Assembly (NCBI RefSeq): GCF_019059575.1
Contig: NW_024883082.1
Span: 62,001-126,000 of the forward strand
Reading direction: 5' to 3'
Source: Amphibalanus amphitrite
Taxonomy: Eukaryota > Arthropoda > Thecostraca > Balanomorpha > Balanidae
DNA: 64,000 bases
Part shown: positions 10,805-21,791 of the stretch, in pieces
How positions within the stretch are numbered: the first letter of the stretch is position 1
How the letters are laid out: the number at the start of each line of letters is the position of its first letter
Notes under the pieces: generated by a model
Seen by the model: only the letters and a program-made list of their open reading frames with translations
Told to the model about the DNA's origin: nothing
Database searches by the model: none
Program-made: the position numbers and the translations under genes

Positions 10805-11791
10805 CACGGAATATATAGTCTACGACATGGAATGGACAGGAGCTTCGATTAGCATTGCCACGTGTGTAACCAAAAATCAAGAATTTTGCCGGATGAATAT
10901 CCGGAGATGCGGAGGATGCGGATGAATTTCTTTCCACGTGGGTTTACATTTTCATATATTTTCTTAACATTTTAGACATTTTATACATTTTTTCTTAACA
11001 ATCGTCGAATGATTCGTCTTCAAGGGCCAAGTTGTGACTGTGACTTTGAAATGGTAACCGTATATTTTATTGGAAACTTTTAGCACACATTGTTACGGGA
11101 GCATTTATACATATTCATTGCATTACAGTTTTAACATTGGTCTAAAATTAAATGAAATTCGATGAAATTCGTCTAAAACTTAATGAAGATGAGGAAGTGC
11201 GAGCACTCGCGCTCTACTTCCAGGGTCCCAGGACTATGTATGGCCTTGGTCCCAGGGCGTATCGGTTCCTACAAAAACGGTACTCCTTCCCCACCCTCGA
11301 ACTCTGCGGAGGAAGATGGAAAAAATACAGATGCGACCTGGCTTTCATGACGCTATCTTGGCTCTCATAAAAGAGAAGTTCCCCGGAGCAAGTGCCAAGG
11401 ACAAGCTGTGCATCATTTCGTTCGACGAAATGCAGCTGAAACCAAGGTTGACCTACCAGCGGGGTGATGACGTCATCGAGGGCTTCACTGATCATGGCTC
11501 TCTCTGCCGCGCCAATGCCTGCGCCGACCACGCCTTGGCCATGATGGTGCGGGGCGTCAGTGTCACCAAACGCTGGAAACAGCCCATCGGTTTCCGTTGT
11601 GCAGCAGCAGCTGTTAACACAGTGTGTCCAACGTGTAACAACAGCGGGATTCACTGTGCTAGCTACAACTTGTGACATGTCAAAGAACAACCAGGCGACC
11701 TACAGACTGCTCGGAGCTGCGGAAACCGGCTTGTTCACCGTGGACGGGCACGAGGTTGCTGCTCTGTATGACGTGCCTCATACGAAATGCA

Positions 11792-12347
11792 TTAAAGGAA
11801 ATAGTTCACTTTCACGAAATTATTTTTTTTGCAACGGATTTATGATTTTTTATGTTCAAAATAATCAGCAAAGAAAATAAAACCTTTTTATAACAAAATA
11901 TTATTTTCTATATTTTGATATAGGAAGAACTTTTCAGTTTCTGTAAGGCACACGCGATCCAGTATGAAAAGAGCATGGGTCCCGAAAATTCTTCAGAAAC
12001 AGAGAAATTATCGCAGCCACCGGCATTTGGGCGATCTGCTCGATCTGATAATGTTCCCCTGAATGTCCTAATTGATCAGTACGAGAATTTCTCTAGAGTT
12101 CTCGTAGATAATTTCTCTAGTTTCTGAAGAATTTTCGGGACCCATGCTCTTTTCATACTGGATGGAAATATATGCAAGGCACACATCCTCAACGCAAGAC
12201 ACCTTTTTCGGGACGAGAAATAGAATATCTTTGCCTAGGGTGATCGTTGGGCTGTAAAAGCTCCTGATTTATGCTCGTCTCAGCCCAAGCTACGGAACTG
12301 CTATTCCAGTTCAAAACCCATGTTAAAAAGTGAACTATTTCCTTTAA
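11792..12347. mobile_element. MITE inside the P transposase (TTAAAGGAAATAGTTC ends)
   Basis: Perfect inverted ends TTAAAGGAAATAGTTCACTT face each other at 11792 and 12347. TTAA at both ends suggests a piggyBac-type duplication. It interrupts the P transposase after the DVPH motif. A second palindrome (11957-12163) lies in the middle. Confidence 0.75.
11957..12163. repeat. 207-bp foldback
   Basis: Two arms of about 45 bp, starting ATCCAGTATGAAAAGAGCAT and returning inverted, are nearly perfect complements around a loop of roughly 115 bp. No clear direct repeat flanks them beyond AAGGCACAC on both sides (about 11945 and 12176). Confidence 0.8.
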
Positions 12348-13698
12348 TGAAATACGATATTGAAGTAGACGGTGAAGTAGCCTCTTGGAATCATTTAGAA
12401 ACACTCTACGCACTGGAATGCGCTTCTTCCCCACGGGCTGCTCCAAAACTAAGCCAGAAACACATCAGGCCAAACAGCTTTGAAAAATGAAAGTCAGCTA
12501 TGCCCTACAGGTGATGAGCCGGACAGTAGCAGCAGTAATCACATTGCATGCGACCCACGGCAAGCTCCCGCGCACTGCACTCCCGACTGCTACTCTCCTG
12601 CTGCGCCTCAACGACCTGCTCGATGTGCTAAACTCTTCCGCCCGGTTCGACTCCTGCTCAAAGCGACGCGCGATATCCAGCCTCCATCCAGCAACGGCGG
12701 GGAACACATGCAGTTTCTTCAGGAGAGCGACGCCTGGCTGCAGCGGTGGACGGTCGGTGGCGGCGCCAGCATCGACTCCATTCGAGGACTGCGACAGCCG
12801 ACAAACGATAAAAGGCGTGGTGAAAATCTAGGACTTGTGTCAGGCTGCTGGGTGCACGTTCCTGTGCACTCGCCGCTTAAACCAAGATCCAAGCTACTGA
12901 AAATGAAAGAGTTTATCTCGGCAAAAATATATATATGGCACATATTAGGCCTGTGTACCTACTTATAATGAAGAAACATTATGACAACGTTTGAAACGTT
13001 TAACACAACCCCTCTTCTAAATGCATTTATGAAACGTGAGTGGGCCAATAAAGGCAACTAGTTTTAACTGTAACAAAAAAGCACTTCTGGGCACGTAAAT
13101 GGGGTAAATGTGGTAAAATTCACCACCCCATATCGCCTCTACCGGACACCCGTTTTAACCCCCAAAGGACATTGGCAATAGAGCAGAATCGTTCATGTTT
13201 ATCAAAACAGCCGGCAACTTTCTATCGAAGCGAAAGGTTGGCTAGGACGAGAGTCATTGCTTTCACTGACTATAACAAACCTACTCGAACGGATTTTCAC
13301 CTAGGAAGTTACCAAACGAATGTTGAAAAATACATCAGCACCATGAAAAAACCTTACCCACCATCCTCAGCAACGCCGCCTCCCGCCGGCGTCCACCGGA
13401 AAAGGGCGGCAAACGAGCGAAGTTTAAATTATCAGAAGTGATTCCAGACAGCAACACCTGATTAGAATAAAATGCACCTTCTCATATTGCCCCGGTACCC
13501 CGTTATGCCCCACCTTCCCCTATTAGTTATAGGTCTGGCAACTATACTTTCATCCTCGTAAAGGAAGTAACCACAGCGAATCCGCACGACTAAATCATCA
13601 GGTCGCCAAAAACTCGGCAGTTACAGGAAATCTCGATGTTGTCCATTCCATGTCGTAGACTATATATTCCGTGCAATAACTAAAGCAAATCGAATGTA

Positions 13699-14677
13699 CA
13701 GGGTGTCCCAAAAGTAAGGTCATCATTTGTTTTGGCCACACCGCCAAAAATACGCGATGGATAGAAATAAATAGCACATCATATGAAAGAGCATTTTATA
13801 AAATTTTATTCTGACATACAAATGAGTCAATACATTGGCTCGTAGCCCCACATTTGCTGCTTTTCTGCATGGCTACCATTTCGGGCCGCGTGCACGAATA
13901 GACTGCGTTTTACTTCCTCCACTATTCTGGAGCGATTCTCTGGTGAGATGCCGCTTATGTTTGCTCGGAGGGATCATCCTTTAGTTCTTCCCGGCTCGTT
14001 GGGTTGTCCTAAAAGACAACCTTTCCGTTGTGTATACCCAGAGAATAAAAATATGGTGTAACGTCAGGTGACCGCGGAGGCCATTCAATGGCGTTGCCCT
14101 GACTGAAAATTATGCGATCTCACATCCACTCTCGGAGACAATGCATGATCTTCAGGACGGTGCAAGCATAGTCTCCATCCTGCTGAAACCACTGCTGGTT
14201 GATGGTGTCGGCATAGCTGCGTTGCGACGAGCGGAAGAACCACTGGGAGGACTCTCGGCCACCTCTCTTGATTTATTTTCACCCGATTCCCGCTGTCGTC
14301 CTCAGGACCTCGAAGCACAGGTGGCTAAGTATACATGCCCTGTGCGTACATTATACCTTTTTTTCTGACGTTTTACCGGTTGAGGCGAAACTATACATGA
14401 GTTCAGAGATAGGGCGAGCTGATAGGGTCTGCTTAGGGCCGAAAACTGGGCGGTATTTACCCTTTGTTTTAATGACGGACCCTCTCTAAGAGTTGAATTT
14501 CGACCTTCTCAGTTTTAAGCCTACTGCTCGGTGTAGTTATGATCAAAAATGGTTTAAGCATGCAAGAAAATAATTTTATGGATGTACCTTGCACGTGTTA
14601 AAATTGGAAGTGATTCGGACCCTTACTTCTCGAGATATTTAAGTTTTAAATCATGACCTTACTTTTGGGACACCCTG
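13699..14677 (-). mobile_element. mariner element with dead transposase
   Basis: The ends TA|CAGGGTGTCCCAAAAGTAAG (13697) and the inverse ending at 14679 are mariner-type TIRs with TA duplication. On the minus strand, between about 14230 and 13860, are the transposase words WFQQDGDYACTV, with the catalytic D, and WPPRSPDVTP, where the final catalytic position that should follow is altered. Stop codons interrupt it, and the N-terminal half is missing. It is a fossil non-autonomous copy. Confidence 0.82.
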
Positions 14678-14779
14678 TATAATAAAAAGGCATACCTCGA
14701 ACACAGTTTTATTCACACCCGCTCGTGTGCATACTTGTTTTGACCTATACCTTCTCGCATCATAATATCACTTCAGTGC

Positions 14780-15673
14780 TTAACCCTCAACGGAGTTTTG
14801 GGTTTTCTGCATATACCCTGGCCGAGGGGGGGGGGGGATTGCGACCCCTCCCCTCTCCGTCTTTTTGCCCCTAATTGAGCTAGTACCTTGCGGATAAAAC
14901 TGAGCGCGTGCGTCGTATGACATGCACTGGTACCCGAGTTGAATGTCTCAGGTCAACCGATAAACTCTGAGGTCAGTATAAGTGCTCCAAGTCGCGGGAT
15001 CGGTTTTTGGTAAACAACTTCACCACTTAAGTGGTAACAGAGCCAATATAATGGCACCATCGATTTTGCATGCTCAACTGCTCAAGCGCGTCGAATATTT
15101 TACGCTTTGTTTTCGTTGAGGTCAATTTAAGGTGTTCACATCAGGTCATGGTCAGGGCAGAGCCACTCAGGCCACGAAGCTGGCCCAAGGAGGTCATATA
15201 GCTTCTTCGATTCGGTAGGTCCTCACAAGTCCACTGGTGGCTTCCCGACTCGCTAGCTCAATTAGATCGGGACTTTTGGGTGAAAACTCCTGTGACCTTA
15301 GTGACGTCATAAATGAAGTCGCCTTACTTTAAGAATGGATAAGTGAATGCTGGGGCTTGCAAAGATTGCATAGAATCGCGAATTAATGCGCTTGAGATAG
15401 CTTTAGATGGCTCCTGGCGCCAAAATAACAGCTTTCATATTTCCCAATTGATTAATAATCGTGAGGATGCGTGACCGACCTGACTTCAGGTGACTCTTAA
15501 GAAAAATACGAGATAGCTACATACAGGTTGTGAGGCCTCTGTGAAATAGTACTAGATCATGTAAGCTTCATTCCCCGTTGAAAAGTCCCCTGGCACGAAA
15601 GGTGCTGCGACGTCGCGACATTTTGGGACATTACAGAGGTTCACTTTTGACGTCATTGGTCAACGGCCTGACC
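14780..15673 (+). mobile_element. Left part of a piggyBac-type MITE copy
   Basis: It starts TTAACCCTCAACGG at 14780. It then carries the same order of G run, C run and AATTGAGCTAGTACCTTGCGG as the element at 4809-5701. Its own right end is not distinct; it abuts an inverted copy at 15674. The region 15290-15620 shows nothing else recognisable. Confidence 0.55.
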
Positions 15674-16467
15674 TTAACCTTCGCACTTGTAGGAGGGTGT
15701 CGAACAGATCTCCTACCCTCAGTTTTTCGCAAATAACTCGCGCAAAAAGCGGCTGATTGCGACGAAACTTTCAGTACCCTCGAGTTAATCAATATTACGC
15801 CTACCCTGTAATTTATATGACCCTGACTCAAAAGACCTTTGACTTGTGACCTGTTTTCCGAAACCATGTTTAGCCGGAATCGCATTTTGGCGTATTTCGA
15901 GTAGAGCGCGTTTTATTGTCTTTTTGTGGCTTTAAGCGATCAAACATGTGAAAGGATGTTGATCCCATGGATTCTAGTGGGTATCAAGGTCACGTGAAGG
16001 TCAGTCAGGTCACTGACCTTTGATGACCTTTGTTCACTCTTTCGAGTTCTACATGTTTCTAGGGTAGATTTTGGAGTTCATTTCGCATTTAGAAACCGCT
16101 TGAACATTTAAGAAGAAGTTTTGGTTCCCTCGTAACATGTGACCTGACCTGACCTGACCCGACCTGGCCTAAATGCACGAAAACATCATCTGTGATCAAA
16201 ACTAACTTGAAATTCGTGATCAGCACCCCGCAAAACCCTATAACAGCTTCACTTTACGAAGCTCTAACAGGTCCCGATTCCCCGACTTTTGAGTTATATG
16301 ACCTAGGACCTTAAAATTTGGTATCATCGGCCTCCTCTCGTCACGGGCAACACGCTCTTTTCCGCAAAGCGTTAGCTCGATCAAGGGCTGAACGGCAAAG
16401 GGGTCCAATGGACCCTGCTCCCCCTTTACGATAGACGCTGGCAAAACACCAAAATGGGCGAGGGTGA
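15674..16467 (-). mobile_element. Inverted copy of the 4809-5701 piggyBac-type MITE
   Basis: Read on the minus strand, this stretch matches the element at 4809-5701 from end to end: start near 16467 (mutated TTAA then CCCTCGC), TTTGCCAGCGTCT, the line ATCGAGCTAACGCTTTGCGG, then the AGGTCA-rich middle and the end TTAACCTTCGCAC at 15674. There is no transposase. Confidence 0.65.
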
Positions 16468-17127
16468 AAATACAGCTGCTGTCATAAAAATTCAGCTTGA
16501 ATCAAAGTTCAGGCTTGCCAAATTTCAGCTTTCGCAGCTATCAACAAAAATAAAGATGTGGAGGCGGCCCCCGCCTCCCCCCTCTCCTCTCGGCCACTGC
16601 CAGCGAGGTTTTAAGCGTATCATACACGTTACAAGGCATCATATCAAGATGACACACCCCAGCAGTCATATGCTTTGAACAAAAACTTATTACCCACGCT
16701 AGTCCATCGGCACCATAGCACATGGTCGAGACTGTCGTCAGCCACGGACGCAACCCTCTGAGCCCGTTGACTGCGGGTGACCTTGACATGTCAAGCCTGA
16801 TTGGCGGCCGGCCGCTGTCGTGCGGTCGTTACACACGGAGGGGAGGGAGACACAAAGCTCTACGTTATAGCTGACCTCTGACCTTTCCCCGTGCCCTGGT
16901 CACTGACCCCGCTCCATGTCGCTGGGCAGTGGCATGGCGGTGGAAACCGGTTCTAGCCTCTACACATGCCACCATCCTAACACTCCCTTCCCCACGCTAC
17001 TACGCGGCGTGGAGTACGCTCGTGCGTAACTGGGCGGAACAAGGGGTCACGCGATACAGGGGCGGAACTGGTTGCCCTCCCGCTCGCCGAGCGACCAACG
17101 ACTAATACCCTGGAGAGCCGTACCTAC
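16468..17127 (-). other. Probable intron downstream of the QTRT1 exon
   Basis: On the minus strand this follows the GTAGGT donor of the exon at 17128-17322. I looked for the next QTRT1 coding block, the C-terminal helix of the protein, and did not find it in this interval. No transposon ends are obvious. Confidence 0.45.
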
Positions 17128-17322
17128 CTGATAGCACACGTTGTGGACGGTGAGCAGGTGGCACGCGGCCGTCTCGACCGTCACCACGGAATGGAGGTAA
17201 GCGCGTGTGTAGCGCGCACACGTGCTGCACGGACACTGCTCGTCGACGGGCCGGAAGTCGCGCTCGTAGGCCGCTTGCCGCAAGTTGATCTGACCGCCCT
17301 TGTACAGAGCACAGCCGAAACG
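17128..17322 (-). CDS. QTRT1: Internal exon of queuine tRNA-ribosyltransferase catalytic subunit
   Basis: Sixty-five codons, phase 0 at both ends, encode the zinc-binding C-terminal part of eukaryotic tRNA-guanine transglycosylase, which exchanges guanine for queuine at the wobble position of GUN-anticodon tRNAs. The exon opens with RFGCALYKGGQINLRQAAYE. It then carries CPCSTC (cysteines at exon residues 30, 32 and 35), TRAYLH and LLTVHNVCYQ; H60 is the fourth zinc ligand at the usual spacing. The exon is bordered on the minus strand by a CCCTGCAG acceptor and a CAG|GTAGGTA donor, which argues for a real spliced gene and not a processed copy. Upstream and downstream exons are not seen in the window. 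They may lie beyond long repeat-filled introns, or this may be a lone gene fragment. The symbol follows the vertebrate name. Confidence 0.88.
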
Positions 17323-18535
17323 CTGCAGGGCGAAACGAACAGCGTGCCGACATTTTTATGGAGCATTGGTAGCATGAGGGACAAACAAACTGAAACAGCC
17401 ACTTTGTCATTCGCTATTGACGGATTTAAGTGTAGGCATTGTTCTGTTGATACATATACCTACCACAATATCGGTTTGTCTATCTGGACTGTGCACAGAA
17501 ATTACGAACCTGCCATTAGATTAGGGTCCTAGCTTTCAAAAGTCATCGCAGCCAAATTATTTGCTAAATGACAATGTACTTTGGTAGACAACACCTGTAG
17601 TCAATTTGTTTTTTATCTTTCTTTGAACAAAAACTTAATTTAATAACACTAGCACAGGCATCGAAAAATAAAGGGCATATTTTACCTATTTCTCTGATAA
17701 TTTAAAGGGATTATCAGGGTTTAAAAATTGAAAGGAATCGGCATAAATTTCCAATCAATGAACTCCCCAGACTCTGCCGATTCTAACGATATGCATAAAA
17801 TGTAAATCGGTACCAAAATTTGCGAGATATAGCCGTTTCAAAATTGACAAAATTGTACTTACTCACGCAAAACAAGTACTTGGGCGGCCAAGTTGGCCCA
17901 TCGCTAAAATGTAAACAAAGAGCAGCCTTGGGAAATTTCGCCAAGGCCGCCGCACCACACTGGCGATTTCCACAAGACGGGCCTTGTCCTGGGCCTTGTC
18001 TGCTTTGTTTTTGTCTGTTGTTTTTAGGGCCTTGCAACAAGATTTCAGTGCTTGGCATTGGATTTGGATATGAACAAATTGATGATTTGCTTTTCAATAA
18101 GACAGCAAGAGTTATCAACATTGCCAAAGTTATCATATGTGTGTTATTTGAATAGCTTGTTTGCTGATCATCAAAATCTTGATGTTAATATCATTTAAAT
18201 GTCAACAATTTTCAAGGGTAAATTTGAGTGTTTTATTTCAATAAATTGAAATGTAAGTGCATCAGGCACAAGAGCTAAGTTTCAATCTGATTATTTTGTC
18301 AAGAGTGGTGAATCTAATGTAACGTCTTGCGAGAAAGCTTACCTAAGTGACTGAAGAAAGCGCTATAGTTTTTCAAGATCTATGTTGATCTGTTTTTTCG
18401 AACAACAGGTCGTACAACATGATGTTGTGACATGACCTCTGTGCCCTGTACGTCTCCCCTGCTGCTGCAGCATAGCCCCGGCTTCAACTATAGTTTGTTA
18501 TGGGTGGGCTCTCCGTGAACGTCTTGGTGCGTTTC
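17323..18535. other. Probable QTRT1 intron, no gene seen
   Basis: Upstream of the exon on the minus strand. AT-rich with ordinary short open frames. A TTTAAAGGGATTATCAGGG start near 17701 resembles other TTAA MITE ends in the window but has no matching partner. Confidence 0.4.
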
Positions 18536-18537
18536 TA

Positions 18538-19895
18538 CAGGGTGTCTCAAAAGTTCGTTCACACATTTCCCATGCCAATAAAGCATATAAGAACCGGCCA
18601 AAAGTATAAGGTTTTGGTGTCTGTGTGTACACTAGACAAATATGCATGCTTTGACAACTGATTAAGAAGGTTGGAAACCAACCCCTTTGCTGTATCTCCA
18701 AAAATATTTGCCCATACCGATTTTTGTTGCTCCGTCAGCTGCCGGAGGCTGATAAAAGGTTACCAGCTTTCAAGCTCTTGCAGGGGAATCCCCTGCAGTT
18801 TCTGCGTCGGATTTAGTTTTGACTATCTCCCCGGCAACATTTGATTTTCCCTGAAAGCCGACAGCTTGCATCGACACCATTCTTGAGTATTTTGTGGGCA
18901 TTCTCTGGCGCTAACTCCTTCATGAATGACTGGCGCCGACATCCCAAGCGCCATTTTCCTTTTCAAAACGACCCCAGTCCTGAACAAACGGGAAGTACCA
19001 GGAGTAAATTTTTCGCATCATATGGTAGCAGAATGTGTCGGACGTCTGTTTCTCAGACACATTGTGCAAATTTTGCAAATCCCAAGCGCTCGTCATTCCC
19101 CATGCCAAGACCTTCGCTCGGTTGCGGAGTGTTTTCCTCGGGAGATGTTCTGCTTTGTAAATGGCCCAAACCTGTCCATCGTGTGGTTTTGTCGGGATTT
19201 TGTGTTTAAAAGAAAATTATTCGCTGCAGATCTGCCTCTTGAAACTTCGTTAGATAAAATTTTACAATAACTGACACTTTTGGAGGGTCAGGTGTCCTTG
19301 GCATTGACGATTTTTGTGTTATGTCCCCAAAAATTAGCGTTATAGATATTATAAACAATTTTAAATCATAATTGGTCTTTATTTTACGATGACCTGCACT
19401 TTTTGAAAATGGGTAACCTCTGTCTGTGACCTTCTTGCCAGTTTTCAATAGTTATGATCGCATTTTCAGCTGCTTTCCGGAACACGAGTCTGCTGTCGTG
19501 CGAGGGTCGTTCAAAACGCCGTTAGTCTCGCATGGTTTCGTCCTTCAAAAATTTTAGCCACCGTTTTTATGAGATGATCATCATGTTGCACTCATCCTCG
19601 CCGACACTTAGCCATGTGTCATTTCCGACTTAACCATTCCCATTACTCCTGAAACAGAGAGTTTCACACAACATACCCGACTTTGCAACCTACATTTTCG
19701 TGCCTGACCCATGGTCAGAGGTGAACCCTTTTTGTGAGCTCATGAAGGGTCGAATGCACTTGAAAACAATGAGACTGCTTGAGGAAGGTTGTCACCAATG
19801 CCCATGCAAAATTTCGACTGTGATTTCTTGTTGATTCAGAATTATTGACAAAAAAGCATGGCTGGTACCTGTGAACGAACTTTTGAGACACCCTG
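18538..19895 (-). mobile_element. Tc1/mariner element with broken transposase
   Basis: TA|CAGGGTGTCTCAAAAGTTCG at 18536 is matched inverted at 19876-19897, with TA on both sides. On the minus strand, transposase-like pieces appear in shifting frames, including KVLAWGMTSA, which fits the VWGG block, and THKTQEWC-like and APENAHK-like text near 18830-18930, which fits the catalytic region after the D motif. Several frameshifts and stops make it inactive. Confidence 0.72.
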
Positions 19896-19897
19896 TA

Positions 19898-20400
19898 CAT
19901 ATTGTTGCTGTGAAAGGACGGTACATGAAAAAATATGTAACTTGTATGTTTTTTATTGCCCTGGTACCTACTTAATGTATATTTTTGTTGTTTATGAGTG
20001 ATAAATGAGTATATTTTGAGGAAAATTGAGGCATTTCAGTTTTAGTTTGTGGAACAAAACAGAAGAAGCTGCTGAGTGCAGATCATGATTCAATTGAGAG
20101 AATCATCCTCAGTTATCTACATATAAGCATGCTTTGTAAGCTCCTTGCATTTTGCCAGCTTCTACTTGCTAGTCAAAGTTGTAAGAAGGGTTAGGGAGAA
20201 CAATTGGTACACATGCCACCATGTGCAATCACCAAACGAATGAACGTGAGGGCCAAGTCCTTCACACAGCATGGATACTTATAGGTACTGCACTAATGTA
20301 TAATGTTCATTATGTTCATATTAGCAACTCACCCAGGCAGCCTGCCTTGTGGTATTTCTGAGTTTAAGATTTTGTAAGACTCACACTAATCAATAAGGTA
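19898..20400. other. Non-coding stretch
   Basis: AT-rich, with no open frame or repeat of note. Confidence 0.4.
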
Positions 20401-20404
20401 AATT

Positions 20405-21375
20405 ACATTGATATGTATGGATGAACAATGTGCAAAGGGGTCGCACGTGCCTGCTCAGTGCTCAGCCATGGATGCACGTGCCTTCTCAACAATGGGCGTG
20501 CTTGCAGACATCTCCATGGACGAACAATGTGCAAAGGGGGGGGGGGCGTGCCTCCGCGGCCGCCTGTTGGCTCAGCCGCTGCTGCTGCTTGGCGCCGCTG
20601 CTGAGCGCTGCCGGAGACGCCGCTCGCTGCCGGAGCTGCCGGAACAGTCACCGGAGCTGCCGGAGCTGCGGGAGCCGGGCCCGCCGCCCATCTGTCAGGA
20701 CCGCCGACGGCAGCACGCCCGTCTGTCAGGGTCTGTCAGTGCCGGCAGTGGACGCGCGCGGGTGCGGGCCGGGTACAGACGCGCGCGGGTGCGCGCCAGG
20801 CACGGATGCGCGCCGGCTATGGACGCGCGCGCGCTTGCGTGCCGACGATGGGCGCGCGCGCGTGTATGCCGACCATGGCTGCCGCCCGCTGCCGGAGCTG
20901 CGGGAGCCGGACCCGCCGCCCGTCTACCGGGTCTGCCGGCCGCCGCGCGCCCGTCTGTCGGAGCCGCCGGCGGCAGCACGCCCGTCGGTCAGGGTCTGTA
21001 AGTGCCGGCTGTGGACGCGCGCGGGTGCGCGCCGGTGCGTGCCGGGTACGACCTCGCTTGGGTGCGCCCCGGCTGTGGACGCGCGTGGGTGCGCGCCGGG
21101 TACGGACGCGGCGTGCGCGCCGGGTACGGACGCGGCGCGCGCGCCGGCTATGGACGCGCGCGCGCTTGCGTGTCGACCAGGGACGCGCGCGCGTGCGTGC
21201 CGACGATGGACGCGCGCGCGTGCATGCCGGCCATGGCCGCGCGCGTGCGCCCCAGCCATGGACGCGCGCTAATGCGCGCCGGCGATGGGCACGCACGTGC
21301 CTGCTCGGCAATGGATGAGCGACGAGCGTGCCTTCTCGGAAATGAGTATACATGCAGACATCTTCATGGATGGAC
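20405..21375. repeat. CpG-rich degenerate tandem repeats
   Basis: About 0.95 kb of short, imperfect units such as GGACGCGCGCGGGTGCGCGCC and GCCGGAGCTGCGGGAGCCG make up a very GC- and CpG-rich island. At the edges, an AT-richer unit (ATGGATGAACAATGTGCAAAG, GTGCCTTCTC, TGCAGACATC) is repeated near 20420, 20510 and 21320. All six frames stay open for long distances because stop codons are rare at this composition, so I do not call a gene. Confidence 0.7.
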
Positions 21376-21791
21376 GCTTTCAATATGTTCAATGTGTTGA
21401 GACGGATCTGAGTAAATTGGAGAGTAGGATAGTTTTAGTCCTGCTCAACTGGTTCTGCCAATAAGTACCAACACCACCTTGCTGCCAACTGCTTACCAAA
21501 TACGGCATCTGTTGTACCCTTGCATGATGCATATGTACATACAGAAAAAAATTACAGTCTGTTGAAATCTGAAAACATGCACTGCTGAGCACTGTGGATG
21601 AATCTGTATGAACCGTGTGGCCCAGCGAAACCTTCTGGCCCAGGTTATAATTGACAGTGAATTAGGAATCAATCCTTGCAAAGAGAAAATAGATGATTGT
21701 GCTTTAGATGAGCATAATGAAGAAGCGTTCCTGAAGTTGAGTTAGTGGCTTTCCATCATCCATGCCAGATGGCCAAAACACACCATTTCAA
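21376..21791. other. Non-coding flank of the Helitron array
   Basis: No feature seen. The last base (A, 21791) is the 5' host base of the Helitron junction. Confidence 0.4.

Larger units (their letters stand above)
11152..12815 (+). pseudogene. P element / THAP9-like transposase pseudogene
   Basis: Fragments in several frames match the order of the P-element transposase. First comes a region before the catalytic core (ALALYFQGPRT, then AYRFLQKRYSFPTL). Next is the RNase H-like core with CIISFDEMQLKPRLTYQ, whose D is the expected first catalytic residue, and KRWKQPIGF. Then follow TTCDMSKNNQATYRLLGA and the DVPH motif near 11770. After the nested MITE comes VASWNHLETLYAL, then the KMKVSYALQVMSRTV segment and LLRLNDLLDVLNS. 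Frameshifts occur near 11290, 11640 and 12485, plus the 556-bp insertion at 11792. No N-terminal THAP zinc finger and no C-terminal end are visible. The gene is dead. Confidence 0.85.
10805..13673 (+). mobile_element. P-superfamily DNA transposon, decayed
   Basis: A perfect 34-bp terminal inverted repeat starts CACGGAATATATAGTCTACG at 10805 and returns inverted at 13640-13673. It is flanked by a 7-bp direct repeat CAATAAC (10798-10804 and 13674-13680). Together with the P/THAP9-type transposase remains inside, this identifies a P element. P elements normally make 8-bp duplications; one base may have changed. The element contains a nested MITE (11792-12347), itself holding a foldback (11957-12163). 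The right third (12830-13640) has no recognisable coding. Confidence 0.88.

Noticed and set aside
20421-21400. Large GC-rich open frames on both strands
   Set aside because: At this GC level stop codons are rare, so frames stay open by composition; units repeat and match no protein family.
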